A stretch of DNA of 64,000 bases from Pseudomonas sp. ANT_H4 (GTDB lineage Bacteria; Pseudomonadota; Gammaproteobacteria; Pseudomonadales; Pseudomonadaceae), in assembly GCF_008369295.1 (NCBI RefSeq), contig NZ_VOBG01000012.1:1-64000 (forward strand), given 5' to 3'. Shown here in pieces: positions 9,167 through 18,049 of the stretch (positions within the stretch are counted from its first letter, which is position 1; every line of letters begins with the position of its first letter). The translations under genes and the position numbers were made by a program. The notes under the pieces were generated by a model that had not been told where the DNA came from, searched no databases, and was given only the letters and a program-made list of their open reading frames with translations.

Positions 9167-9835
9167 ATGCTTCAGGTGCAAGGTGTCTTCAAAAGCTACG
9201 ACACGCCTCAGGGTCCGTTGGCGGTGCTGGCGGGTGTCGACCTTCACCTGGCCGAGCGCAGCAGCCTGGCGCTGATGGGCGAATCCGGTAGCGGTAAAAG
9301 CACCTTGCTGCATCTGGTGGCGGGGCTGGACCGTGTTGATCGCGGCAGCATCCAGGTGGGCGAACAGCGCCTGGACCAGATGAGCGAGGCGCAGTTGGCT
9401 CACTGGCGGCGCACCGACATCGGCCTGGTGTTCCAGCAGTTCAACCTGATCGGCAGTTTGCGGGTGGAGGACAACCTAGCCTTCCAGGCGCGGTTGGCCG
9501 GGCGTTTTGATCCGCTGTGGCAGGCGCAATTGGTGGAGCGCCTGGGCCTGGGGGATTTGCTCAAGCGCTATCCCGAACAACTCTCCGGCGGCCAGCAGCA
9601 ACGGGTGGCCGTGGGCCGCGCCCTGGCGTCCCGTCCCGGCCTGCTGTTGGCCGATGAGCCCACCGGTAATCTGGACGAAGCTACCAGCGACGAAGTGCTG
9701 AAATTACTCCTGGACCTGCTGCGCGATAGCCCGACCTGCCTGTTGATGGTCACTCATAGCCCACGCATCGCGGCGCAGTTGGACCGGCAGGTGATGTTGC
9801 AGCGCGGCCACGTATTGACTGCGGCTACTCACTGA
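9167..9835 (+). CDS. ABC transporter ATP-binding protein, LolD/AttE type
   Basis: This ~222-residue ATPase has Walker [11 protein letters not shown]-loop FQQFNLI, signature LSGGQQQR, Walker [14 protein letters not shown] and the H-loop in VTHSPR. The DEPTGNLDE form is typical of LolD/MacB-type ATPases that work with FtsX-fold permeases. It is followed one base later by such a permease, and that gene overlaps a lipoprotein gene, so the three form one operon like Agrobacterium attEFGH. The start at 9167 (MLQVQGVF) fits the family; upstream in-frame codons back to 9047 look non-coding. Confidence 0.9.
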   Translation: MLQVQGVFKSYDTPQGPLAVLAGVDLHLAERSSLALMGESGSGKSTLLHLVAGLDRVDRGSIQVGEQRLDQMSEAQLAHWRRTDIGLVFQQFNLIGSLRVEDNLAFQARLAGRFDPLWQAQLVERLGLGDLLKRYPEQLSGGQQQRVAVGRALASRPGLLLADEPTGNLDEATSDEVLKLLLDLLRDSPTCLLMVTHSPRIAAQLDRQVMLQRGHVLTAATH

Positions 9836-9836
9836 G

Positions 9837-12314
9837 GTGCGTGTCTTCTACTGGACCTTGCGCGCGTTACTCAGCCATTGGCGCCGCCACCCCGTGCAGT
9901 TCTTCAGCGTGCTCACTGGCCTGTGGCTGGCCACTGCGTTGTTGACCGGCGTGCAAGCCCTCAACAGCCAGGCGCGGGACAGCTACGCACGGGCCAGCCA
10001 GTTGATTGGCGGCGAGCCCCAGGCCAGCCTCGGCACGCCGGACGGCGCCAGTTTCCCTCAAGCGATATTCGTTACCCTGCGCCGCGCGGGCTGGCCGGTG
10101 TCGCCAGTGGTGCAGGGGCGGTTGATCCTCAAGGGCCATGAAGAGCAACGTTTGCAACTGATGGGTATCGACCCCGTCTCGCTGCCTGGTGGTGGAACGG
10201 TCGCCGGGCAGACGTTGGATCGGGCGCAGATGATCGCCTTCTTCAATCCGCCGGGACGCACCTGGATTGCGCCCCAGACCCTCCAGGCGTTGGGGTTGCA
10301 CGAGGGCGACCAGCCGCTGAGCGCCAGCGGGCAAGCCTTGCCACCGCTGCATGCACAGCCGGACATGGCCCCCGGTTTGCTGCTGACAGACATCGGCTTC
10401 GCCCAACCGCTGCTGGGCATGCCCGAGCGCCTGTCGCGGCTGTTGCTGGACAAGGACTTTGCCGCGAGCGATCCGGCATTGCCGGCGCAGTTAAGTGGGC
10501 AACTGCAACTCAAGCACGGCGAAGAAAACAACCTGTCGCGCCTGACTGAAAGTTTTCACCTGAACCTCGATGCCCTGGGATTCTTGTCGTTCGTGGTAGG
10601 GCTGTTTATCGCCCACGCCGCCATCGGCCTGGCCCTAGAGCAACGACGCGGCCTGCTGCGCACCTTGCGCGCCTGTGGGGTCAGCGCGCGGATGCTGATT
10701 GTCAGCCTGAGCGTCGAGTTGGGTGGCCTGGCCTTGTTGGGCGGTCTTGCGGGTGTCGCCAGCGGCTACCTGCTGGCCAGCCTGTTGCTGGCGGATGTCG
10801 CGGCCAGCTTGCGGGGTTTGTATGGCGCCGAGGTGCAGGGCCAACTGAGCCTGACCCCGCTGTGGTGGGCCAGTGGCCTGGGCTTGAGTGTGCTGGGCGC
10901 CTTGCTCGCCGGCGCCAGCAGTTTGTGGCGGGCGGCGCGTTTGCCGTTGCTGGCCCTGGCCAACGCACAAGCCTGGCACCAGGCCCACGGGCGCTGGTTG
11001 CGGCGTCAGGGTTGGGTGGCCGGCACGGCACTGCTGATCGCCCTGTTGGCGCTGCTGCTGGGCGACAGCCTGGCCAGCGGTTTTGTGTTGATGGCCGCCT
11101 TGTTGCTGGGGGCGGCCCTGGGTTTGCCAGTAGTGCTCAACGGCCTGCTCAAGGCGGTATTGGGGCGCAGCCGTTCGGTGCTGGGGCAATGGTTTCTCGC
11201 CGATTGCCGTCAGCAGTTACCGGCCCTGAGCCTGGCCCTGATGGCGTTGCTGTTGGCGCTGGCGGCAAATATTGGCGCCGGCTCCATGACCTCGGGGTTT
11301 CGTCATACCTTCAACAACTGGCTGGAGCAACGCCTGACTGCCGAGCTGTACCTCAACCCGCAAAACCCGGCTCAGGCCGAACACCTGCACAGCTGGCTGG
11401 CACAGCAACCGCTGGTCCAGGCCGTATTGCCCACCTGGCAAGTCGCGGTGCAATTGCAGGGCTGGCCGGCGGAGGTCTTTGGCGTGGTCGATGACCCGAC
11501 CTATCGCCAGCACTGGCCGCTGTTGGAAGCGGTGGCCGGCGATCCCTGGGATCAGTTGCTGCAAAGCGACACGCTGATGCTCAGCGAACAACTGGCGCGT
11601 CGGCTGAAGGTGCAGTTGAACGATGTGGTGACGATTCCCACGTCCCAGGGGCCGTGGTCGCCTAAAGTCGTGGGAATTTATGCCGACTACGGCAACCCCA
11701 AGGGCCATCTGCTGGTCAATGCCCGGCACCTGTTGCAGCACTGGCCGGCCTTGTCGCCGGCGCGATTCAATCTGCGGGTATTGCCGGCCAATGTGCCGGC
11801 TCTGGTCGGTGAAGTGCAAAAGCAGTTCGCGCTGGAAGACAGCCGCATCGTCGATCAACAGCAACTCAAGGGCTGGTCGAGCCAGGTCTTCGAGCGCACC
11901 TTCGCCGCCACCGCTGCGCTCAATAGCCTGACCCTGGGCGTAGCCGGCGTTGCGCTGTTTATCAGCCTGTTGACCCAGAGTCAAAGCCGCCTCGGCCAAC
12001 TGGCGCCATTGTGGGCGTTGGGGGTGACGCGGCGCCAATTGATGCTGCTCAACCTGGGGCAAGCCTGGCTGCTGGCGATGCTGACCCTGGTGCTGGCGTT
12101 GCCCCTGGGCCTGCTGCTGGCCTGGTGTCTGGATGCGGTGATCAACGTCCAGGCTTTTGGCTGGCGCTTGCCGTTGCAGGTTTTTCCCTGGCAGTTGGCG
12201 CAGTTGCTGGGGCTGGCGATGGTAGCGACGCTGCTGGCTTCGGCCTGGCCGCTGTGGCAGTTGTACCGCAGCCGGCCAGCGGATTTATTGAGGACCTTTG
12301 CCAATGAAGATTAA
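9837..12314 (+). CDS. FtsX-like permease of lipoprotein/peptide ABC exporter
   Basis: This 825-residue inner-membrane protein has an N-terminal anchor, a large periplasmic region (~50-235), a block of membrane helices from ~240, and a second half with another periplasmic domain (~490-680) and three C-terminal helices. This duplicated FtsX/MacB layout, with about 8-10 spans, suits a single polypeptide doing the work of two permeases (AttF plus AttG). The start is a GTG at 9837 immediately after the ATPase stop; the end overlaps the next gene by 11 bases, implying translational coupling. The substrate is unknown. Confidence 0.85.
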   Translation: MRVFYWTLRALLSHWRRHPVQFFSVLTGLWLATALLTGVQALNSQARDSYARASQLIGGEPQASLGTPDGASFPQAIFVTLRRAGWPVSPVVQGRLILKGHEEQRLQLMGIDPVSLPGGGTVAGQTLDRAQMIAFFNPPGRTWIAPQTLQALGLHEGDQPLSASGQALPPLHAQPDMAPGLLLTDIGFAQPLLGMPERLSRLLLDKDFAASDPALPAQLSGQLQLKHGEENNLSRLTESFHLNLDALGFLSFVVGLFIAHAAIGLALEQRRGLLRTLRACGVSARMLIVSLSVELGGLALLGGLAGVASGYLLASLLLADVAASLRGLYGAEVQGQLSLTPLWWASGLGLSVLGALLAGASSLWRAARLPLLALANAQAWHQAHGRWLRRQGWVAGTALLIALLALLLGDSLASGFVLMAALLLGAALGLPVVLNGLLKAVLGRSRSVLGQWFLADCRQQLPALSLALMALLLALAANIGAGSMTSGFRHTFNNWLEQRLTAELYLNPQNPAQAEHLHSWLAQQPLVQAVLPTWQVAVQLQGWPAEVFGVVDDPTYRQHWPLLEAVAGDPWDQLLQSDTLMLSEQLARRLKVQLNDVVTIPTSQGPWSPKVVGIYADYGNPKGHLLVNARHLLQHWPALSPARFNLRVLPANVPALVGEVQKQFALEDSRIVDQQQLKGWSSQVFERTFAATAALNSLTLGVAGVALFISLLTQSQSRLGQLAPLWALGVTRRQLMLLNLGQAWLLAMLTLVLALPLGLLLAWCLDAVINVQAFGWRLPLQVFPWQLAQLLGLAMVATLLASAWPLWQLYRSRPADLLRTFANED

Positions 12315-13371
12315 GTGCCTGCTGTGGGCTGCCTTGCTGTTGTCGCTTGCTGCTTGCGACCAGCAGGCGCCGCCCGAGGAAAGCTTCGCCGGCCTTGGCA
12401 GCGACGCCTCGGACTTTGCCCAAGTAGTGCCCGGCAAGGTCTTCAGTTTTCCCGAGGATCACGGGCCACATGATGGCTTTCGCATCGAGTGGTGGTACGT
12501 CACCGCCAACCTGAAGGACGCTGAAGGCAACCTGTTCGGCGTGCAATGGACACTGTTTCGCAATGCCCTCAAGGCTGGCCCCGTGCAGCCGGGCTGGCGC
12601 GACTCTACCGTCTGGCTGGGCCACGCCGCCGTCACCTCGGCCACAAGCCACTACTCCGCCGAGCGCTACGCCCGAGGCGGCGTCGGCCAGGCGGGGGCCA
12701 ACGCGGTGCCCTTCAATGCCTGGATCGACGACTGGAACTTCGTCACCCACCCCGATGCTGCAAGCCCCTTGGCCGACATGCGACTCAAGGCCAGCGGCGA
12801 GCACTTCAACTACGACCTGCAACTGACTTCCAGCCGCCCCTTGGTACTCCAGGGCGACCAAGGCTATAGCCGCAAATCCGACCGGGGCCAGGCATCGTAT
12901 TACTACAGCCAGCCGTTTTTCCGGGCCCATGGCACGGTCACTATCGACGGTAAACGCTATCAGGTCGGCGGCCCCGCCTGGCTCGACCGCGAGTGGAGCA
13001 GCCAACCCCTGACCGCCAACCAGACCGGCTGGGACTGGTTCTCCCTGCATCTGGACAGCGGCGAGCAGTTGATGCTGTTTCGTGTGCGGCAAAAAGAAGG
13101 CGCGGCCTACCTGACTGGCACCTGGATCGACCATCAGGGCCGCACCCAGACCCTGCACAATCAGGATATCCAGCTCACGCCGTTAACCAGTACCGAGATC
13201 GACGGGCGCAGCGTACCCACGCGTTGGTCGCTGAAAGTCCCTGGCAAAAATCTCGATATCACCACCGAAGCAGTTAATCCCAAGGCGTGGATGAACCTAA
13301 GCATTCCTTACTGGGAAGGGCCGGTGAAGTTCCAGGGTGGGGTGGGGTATCTGGAGATGACCGGGTACTAG
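12304..13371 (+). CDS. AttH-like lipoprotein, lipocalin/carotenoid hydratase fold
   Basis: This ~355-residue protein begins with a lipoprotein signal peptide (MKIKCLLWAALLLSLAAC; lipobox LAAC at ~15-18). It carries the AttH/CrtC lipocalin-like hallmarks: FPEDHGPHDGFRIEWWYVT near residue 50, AWLDREWSSQPL and GWDWFSLHLDSGEQLML. AttH proteins accompany FtsX-type ABC exporters, and the 11-base overlap with the permease makes it the exported or helper component here. The family is secure by motif; the ligand is unknown. Confidence 0.85.
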   Translation: MKIKCLLWAALLLSLAACDQQAPPEESFAGLGSDASDFAQVVPGKVFSFPEDHGPHDGFRIEWWYVTANLKDAEGNLFGVQWTLFRNALKAGPVQPGWRDSTVWLGHAAVTSATSHYSAERYARGGVGQAGANAVPFNAWIDDWNFVTHPDAASPLADMRLKASGEHFNYDLQLTSSRPLVLQGDQGYSRKSDRGQASYYYSQPFFRAHGTVTIDGKRYQVGGPAWLDREWSSQPLTANQTGWDWFSLHLDSGEQLMLFRVRQKEGAAYLTGTWIDHQGRTQTLHNQDIQLTPLTSTEIDGRSVPTRWSLKVPGKNLDITTEAVNPKAWMNLSIPYWEGPVKFQGGVGYLEMTGY

Positions 13372-13403
13372 GTCTGCGGGCCGTAACTCTGTTCATGGTC
13401 AAG

Positions 13404-13486
13404 CTTTGGCGAGGCTGCGTCAGGCGCGCCGCGTTTCTTTTGCCTGGCTTGATGGCAGTGTTGCGGCCAACGTAGCCTCGCTAAAG
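13404..13486. repeat. REP-type inverted repeat between convergent genes
   Basis: The left arm CTTTGGCGAGGCTGCGT (13404-13420) is mirrored by ACGTAGCCTCGCTAAAG (13470-13486), matching at 15 of 17 positions. It fills most of the 137-base gap between two converging genes, where it may help end transcription. It resembles the GCGAGGC-type extragenic repeats of P. fluorescens. Confidence 0.5.
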
Positions 13487-13508
13487 TTCGACAACTACCT
13501 TTTTTTCG

Positions 13509-14606
13509 TTAGTGCGCCAGCGCCAGCTTCATCGGCAAGCGTGCCATGCTGGTGTTCTTCAGCGAGCCCAGGTAGAGCCAGTCGCCATATTCACGGGCGG
13601 TGGTGATGGGTGAATAGTTGCCGGCGCTGCCATCCTGCAGGTTGGCGATTACCTGGCCATTGACGTCAAGCCCCAGGACAAAGGCTTTGCGCTCTATCGG
13701 CTTGGGCACCACCATCAGCGCTCGCACCATCACTTTGCGCATCAGCGGATAACCAGCAAAGCCATCGAGCAGCGGGTTGCGCGGCGAATACAGGGCCACC
13801 CAGAAACGGTCCTGGCCGTTGAAACTGAGGTTGTCCGGCAGCCCCGGCAGGTTGTCGATAAACAGGTCATGGGTGCCAGCCTTGCCGCCCTTGAGCCAAT
13901 AGCGGCTGATGCGATAGGCACCGGTTTCGTTGACCAGTACATAGTTCTCGTCAGGGCCCAACGCCACGCCATTGGCGAACTGCAACTGATCGAGCAGCAC
14001 CTCGGTCTGGTTGTTGCTGAAGTCGTAGCGCAACAGTCGACCATCGCCGCCGTGTTCGATCACTGCTTCACCGTCCTCGCCATAACCCCAGCGGCTCGAC
14101 GCATCGCTGAAGTAGGCATAACGCCCGGCAGCGTCCACGGTAACGTCATCGGTAAAACCGAACGGCAGGCCGTTGGCACTGGTGCTCAGGGTGGTGAGCT
14201 TGTGCTGGGTATCCAGGGCCAGTAGGCCTTTGACACCGTCGGCAATGATCAGGCGACCGTCCGGGTGCAGTGCCAGGCCCAAGGGACGGCCACCGGTATT
14301 GGCCAGCACTTCCAGGGTTTTGCTTTCGGGCGAGGTGCGGATGATGCGGCCGTCATGCAGGCCGGTAATGAGAAACCCCTGGGCATCCACCAGCAACGCT
14401 TCGGGCCCGGCGATCTCCTGGGCGCCGATGCGTTGCACGTCCTTGAGGCGCTGGTTTTCGGCGAAGGGCCCATCCTTCATCGACGGCGCCTTGGGGGGCG
14501 ACCAGTTGACGGGCTGGACCTTGGTGGGCATCAACAGCAGGAAGGCAACGACCACAATCAGGATCAGCAGGAGTAAATGGCGAACTTTTCTTGAACGGGT
14601 ACTCAT
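13509..14606 (-). CDS. SMP-30/strictosidine-synthase-like beta-propeller protein
   Basis: This 365-residue protein has an N-terminal membrane anchor or uncleaved signal (~10-27), then a six-bladed-propeller pattern: GPEALLVDAQGFLITGLHDG, GLALHPDGRLIIADGVKGLL, FTDDVTVDAAGRYAYFSDAS and FANGVALGPDENYVLVNETG. These match the SMP-30/gluconolactonase/strictosidine synthase-like clan, whose members hydrolyse lactones or organophosphates, or are uncharacterised. Its start overlaps the stop of the upstream hydroxylase gene (ATGA), so the two are translationally coupled and may act in one lipid or lactone pathway. The substrate is not known. Confidence 0.8.
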   Translation of the reverse strand: MSTRSRKVRHLLLLILIVVVAFLLLMPTKVQPVNWSPPKAPSMKDGPFAENQRLKDVQRIGAQEIAGPEALLVDAQGFLITGLHDGRIIRTSPESKTLEVLANTGGRPLGLALHPDGRLIIADGVKGLLALDTQHKLTTLSTSANGLPFGFTDDVTVDAAGRYAYFSDASSRWGYGEDGEAVIEHGGDGRLLRYDFSNNQTEVLLDQLQFANGVALGPDENYVLVNETGAYRISRYWLKGGKAGTHDLFIDNLPGLPDNLSFNGQDRFWVALYSPRNPLLDGFAGYPLMRKVMVRALMVVPKPIERKAFVLGLDVNGQVIANLQDGSAGNYSPITTAREYGDWLYLGSLKNTSMARLPMKLALAH

Positions 14607-15289
14607 GACAATTTCCGTGAGTCTTGGGGTTGAGGGGCGGCCGGCTCCCAGTGCAGGGTGCCGAACAGGTAATCCATCAGCGGCAGCACGATATTGAAGT
14701 TGCGACTTTGCATCAGTTCGCGGCGGTGATGCAGCGCGTGCAACTGGCGCATCTGCTTGATCCATGGCAGGCGGGCCAGGGGATGGTTCTCGTGCAGGTG
14801 TTCGCAGGCATGGAAAATTTCATAGAGCAGGTAGCCGAGGATCATGCACCCGGCGAACAACCCGGCGACGTTGGGGTTCAGCTGTTTGAGCAGCCACCAG
14901 GCAGGCAGGGTAATGGCCAGGCTGTGAAGGACGATCAGCCAGGAGGGGAACAGGATCACTCGCCAGTCTTTCGGGCTGTCGTAGGTCATGTGGCCGGGGG
15001 TGAAAAAGCTGTGGTGGTCGCCGGTGTGGCGGGCGTAGAACAGCTTGGCAAAGCCGTGTTTGTGGTGGCCCAGGTAGCGGTGGACGAGGTAGATGCACAG
15101 GTTGAAGAACACCAGGGCCAGGGGGATGGTCAGCCATTCCCAAGGCTGGATCTGGTGGGTGCTGCGCCAGGATAGGGTGATGCATAGCAGGCCGTAACCC
15201 AGTACGAAACTGGCATGCAGCCAGGGGTTGTAGCGGGGGTGGACGCTGGCGCGATAGCGGGTGCGGAAGGCCTCGGTGGGGTGGTTCAT
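14603..15289 (-). CDS. Sterol desaturase / fatty acid hydroxylase family membrane protein
   Basis: This 228-residue integral membrane di-iron enzyme has about four hydrophobic segments and the expected histidine boxes: HRYLGHHKHG, HTGDHHSFF, HACEHLHENHP and LHALHHRRE. This family inserts oxygen or double bonds into lipids. The start at 15289 (MNHPTEAF) precedes the conserved part, and an in-frame start at 15418 would read through repeat DNA. It is first in a two-gene unit with the propeller protein. Confidence 0.85.
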   Translation of the reverse strand: MNHPTEAFRTRYRASVHPRYNPWLHASFVLGYGLLCITLSWRSTHQIQPWEWLTIPLALVFFNLCIYLVHRYLGHHKHGFAKLFYARHTGDHHSFFTPGHMTYDSPKDWRVILFPSWLIVLHSLAITLPAWWLLKQLNPNVAGLFAGCMILGYLLYEIFHACEHLHENHPLARLPWIKQMRQLHALHHRRELMQSRNFNIVLPLMDYLFGTLHWEPAAPQPQDSRKLS

Positions 15290-15374
15290 GGGCGGGGCTC
15301 GTTGTTGTTTTTTTATTGGGGGTGAGGTTAGTTGGTTGTGGGGATTATGCGCGGGCTGATAGCCGATCGGGGCG

Positions 15375-15412
15375 GAGTACATATCTGTTGCTGCGGTACC
15401 GGATATGCACCC
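15375..15412. repeat. Degenerate copy of GAGTACATATCCGTT inverted repeat
   Basis: GAGTACATATCTGTTGCTGC...GGATATGCACCC is an imperfect version of the perfect inverted repeat at 24541-24582. It lies in the 261-base gap between divergent units. Confidence 0.45.
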
Positions 15413-15497
15413 AGTCAAACACCCCCCGGTCAGCTACCCCCATCAAGAAGAACAGAAGACTTGCGACCCCCCCATTTCTTTGCTAGCTTCTCGCAAA

Positions 15498-15513
15498 ATG
15501 TTAACGATAACAT
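15498..15513. promoter_or_regulatory. Probable LacI-family operator
   Basis: ATGTTA-ACGA-TAACAT is a perfect 6-base inverted repeat (7 of 8 positions if the central bases are included). It ends 37 bases before the start of the binding-protein gene. Its size and symmetry fit a LacI/GalR-family dimer, and such a repressor closes this operon at 22481-23485. The assignment is by position and symmetry. Confidence 0.6.
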
Positions 15514-15550
15514 TTGCTCTAAAAATAAAAACAAAACAGAGATCCTCGCC

Positions 15551-16477
15551 ATGAAAACGCTTCCGAAAACCCTGTGTTTGCTGGCTTTAAGTATCAATAT
15601 TGGCACCGCCACCCTGGCGCAGGCCGACACCAAATCCGCACCCATCCGCATCGGTGCGTCCTTCCAGGAAATCAACAACCCTTACTTCGTCACCATGAAA
15701 GACGCCCTGCAGGAAGCCGGGGCGACGATCGGTGCGCAGTTGATCATCACCGACGCCCGCCACGATGTGTCCAAGCAGGTCAGCGACGTCGAAGACATGC
15801 TGCAAAAAGGCATCGACATCCTCCTGATCAACCCCACCGACTCAGTGGGCGTGCAGTCTGCCGTCAAGTCCGCCCACGCCGCGGGTGTCGTGGTGGTGGC
15901 GGTGGACGCCCAGGCCGAAGGTCCGCTGGATTCCTTTGTTGGTTCGAAGAACTTCGACGCCGGGTTCCAGGCGTGTGAGTACCTGGCCAAGCACATCGGT
16001 AACCAAGGCAATATTGCGATCCTCGACGGCATCGCCGTGGTGCCGATCCTGGAGCGGGTGCGGGGTTGCAAGGAGGCCGTGGGCAAGCATCCGGACATCA
16101 AGATTGTCAGTATCCAGAACGGCAAGCAGGAGCGTGACCAGGCGTTGACGGTCACCGAGAACATGCTCCAGGCCCAACCCAACCTCAAGGGTATCTTCAG
16201 CGTCAACGACAACGGCTCCCTCGGTGCTCTGTCGGCCATCGAAGCCAGCGGCCTGGACGTCAAGCTGGTGAGCGTCGACGGTGCGCCGGAAGCGATCAAG
16301 GCTATCCTCAAGCCCGGCAGCAAGTTCATCGCCACCTCGGCGCAATACCCCCGTGATCAGATCCGCCTGGCCCTGGGCATTGCCCTGGCCAAGAAGTGGG
16401 GGTCGCAGGTGCCAGCCAGCATTCCGGTGGACATTGCCCTGATCGACCAGGCCAAGGCCAAAGACTTCAGTTGGTAA
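15551..16477 (+). CDS. Sugar/polyol ABC transporter periplasmic binding protein (RbsB type)
   Basis: This 308-residue protein has a cleavable signal peptide (~1-25, ending LAQADT) and a type I periplasmic binding fold: IGASFQEINNPYFVTMKDA, DARHDVSKQVSDVEDML, GIDILLINPTDS and IFSVNDNGSLGALSAI. The NPYF and SVDGAPEAI segments are typical of the ribose/xylose/polyol-binding group. The start has a conserved signal directly downstream. It heads an operon with ATPase, permease, dehydrogenase, kinase and SDR genes, so the ligand is probably a pentitol or similar polyol. Confidence 0.9.
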   Translation: MKTLPKTLCLLALSINIGTATLAQADTKSAPIRIGASFQEINNPYFVTMKDALQEAGATIGAQLIITDARHDVSKQVSDVEDMLQKGIDILLINPTDSVGVQSAVKSAHAAGVVVVAVDAQAEGPLDSFVGSKNFDAGFQACEYLAKHIGNQGNIAILDGIAVVPILERVRGCKEAVGKHPDIKIVSIQNGKQERDQALTVTENMLQAQPNLKGIFSVNDNGSLGALSAIEASGLDVKLVSVDGAPEAIKAILKPGSKFIATSAQYPRDQIRLALGIALAKKWGSQVPASIPVDIALIDQAKAKDFSW

Positions 16478-16481
16478 TCCC

Positions 16482-16512
16482 CCTTGGCCCCCTATCACCA
16501 GGGGGGCCAAGG
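16482..16512 (+). terminator. Intra-operon hairpin after binding-protein gene
   Basis: CCTTGGCCCCC (16482-16492) pairs perfectly with GGGGGCCAAGG (16502-16512) across a short loop. There is no strong T-tract, so partial termination or protection of the upstream mRNA is more likely than a full stop. This would favour high binding-protein expression relative to the ATPase, as in other importer operons. Confidence 0.6.
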
Positions 16513-16540
16513 TCATCCTTCTGCATAAGAGGTCGGCGGT

Positions 16541-18049
16541 ATGAGCAGTCTGCTGAAGCTGGAAAACATCTGTAAGCGCTACCCGGGCGTGCAAGCTCTC
16601 AAGGGCATCGACCTGCAGGTGGAGCGGGGTGAGATTCATGCGTTGCTGGGGGAGAATGGCGCCGGCAAATCAACCCTGATGAAGATCCTCGGCGGTGTCG
16701 AGCATCAGGATGAAGGGCGGATTCTGATTGACGGTCAAGTGCAGCAATTTGCGACCTACCGCGATGCGATTGCCGCCGGGATCGGTATCGTGTTCCAGGA
16801 ATTCAGCCTGATTCCCTACCTGACCGCGGTGGAAAATATCTTCCTCGGGCATGAGCTGAGCAACCGCTTCGGCCTGTTGCGCAAACGTGAGATGCATGAC
16901 GCCTCGGCCGCTCTATTCCAACGCCTGGGGGTGTCCATTGACCTGCAATGCGCGGTCAGGCACCTGAGTGTGGCCGAGCAGCAGTTCGTCGAGATTGCCA
17001 AGGCCCTGGCCCTGGATGCGCGGTTGCTGGTGCTCGATGAGCCCACCGCGACGCTTACACCGAATGAAGCCGAGCTGTTGTTCGACATCATGCGTGAACT
17101 CAAGCGCCAGGGCGTGGCGGTGATTTTTATTTCCCATCACCTGGAGGAGATTTTCCAGGTCTGCGATCGCATCAGCGTGTTGCGCGACGGCGGCAATGTC
17201 GGCGTCACCGACGTGGCTGACAGCGATATCGACCGTCTGGTGGAGATGATGGTGGGCCGGCGCCTGGAGTGCAGCTTCCCGCCCAAGGCCGCCAGCGAGC
17301 GCGGGCCGTTGCTGCTGGAGGTCAAGGACATCCAGTTGGTGCGCAACGGGCCGCATAACCAGTTCCAGTTGCATAAGGGCGAGATCCTCGGCTTTGCCGG
17401 CCTGGTGGGCTCCGGCCGCACCGAATTGGCGCTGGGCATGATGGGTGCGCTGCCGTCGGTGAGCAAAGACGTGTGGCTGCGGGGTGAAAAAGTCACCCTC
17501 GATGACCCGGCCCAGGCCTTGGCTCACGGCATCGGCCTGCTGCCGGAAAGCCGCAAGAGCGAAGGGCTGATCACCGATTTCAGCATTCGCGAAAACATCT
17601 CCCTCAACAACTTGCGCAAGTACCAGGGCCACAGCGGCCTGATCGATAAGGACAAGGAATGCGCCAGCGTCGAAACGTTGATGCGCCAGTTGTCGATCAA
17701 GGCGCCCAGCGGTGAAAGCCGGGTGTTCAACCTCAGCGGTGGCAACCAGCAGAAAGTGGTGATTGCCCGCTGGATCAACCACCACTGCGATGTGCTGGTG
17801 TTCGACGAACCCACCCGTGGCATCGACGTCGGCGCCAAGGCACAGATCTATGCACTGATGCGCAGCCTCACCGAACAAGGCTACGCAATCATCATGATTT
17901 CCTCGGAGTTGCCGGAAGTCATCGGCATGTGCGACCGCGTCGCCGTGTTCCACAAGGGCGCCATCGTCAAGGTACTGGAAGCGTCCGCCGTCAATCCTCA
18001 AGAGGTCATGCGCCATGCAACAGGGGGCTCAAGTGAATACGTCCATTGA
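16541..18049 (+). CDS. Sugar/polyol ABC transporter ATP-binding protein (RbsA type)
   Basis: This 502-residue ATPase has two fused nucleotide-binding domains. The first has Walker [13 protein letters not shown] (~34-45), signature LSVAEQQ and [12 protein letters not shown]. The second has the degenerate Walker [14 protein letters not shown], signature LSGGNQQK and [16 protein letters not shown]. That asymmetry is characteristic of RbsA/XylG/MglA proteins. AAGAGG lies eight bases before the ATG. Its end overlaps the permease gene. Confidence 0.92.
   Translation: MSSLLKLENICKRYPGVQALKGIDLQVERGEIHALLGENGAGKSTLMKILGGVEHQDEGRILIDGQVQQFATYRDAIAAGIGIVFQEFSLIPYLTAVENIFLGHELSNRFGLLRKREMHDASAALFQRLGVSIDLQCAVRHLSVAEQQFVEIAKALALDARLLVLDEPTATLTPNEAELLFDIMRELKRQGVAVIFISHHLEEIFQVCDRISVLRDGGNVGVTDVADSDIDRLVEMMVGRRLECSFPPKAASERGPLLLEVKDIQLVRNGPHNQFQLHKGEILGFAGLVGSGRTELALGMMGALPSVSKDVWLRGEKVTLDDPAQALAHGIGLLPESRKSEGLITDFSIRENISLNNLRKYQGHSGLIDKDKECASVETLMRQLSIKAPSGESRVFNLSGGNQQKVVIARWINHHCDVLVFDEPTRGIDVGAKAQIYALMRSLTEQGYAIIMISSELPEVIGMCDRVAVFHKGAIVKVLEASAVNPQEVMRHATGGSSEYVH

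Noticed and set aside
12142..13158. Long open frame antisense to the FtsX-type permease and AttH-like genes
   Set aside because: High-GC coding DNA gives long mirror frames. The translation has no family motif, and the plus strand carries two clear genes. The same holds for 38319-39443, 45118-46140, 51587-52594 and 54852-56261.
15332..15550. Upstream extension of the sugar-binding protein to 15332
   Set aside because: The extension runs through a repeat and the operator. The signal peptide begins at the ATG at 15551.
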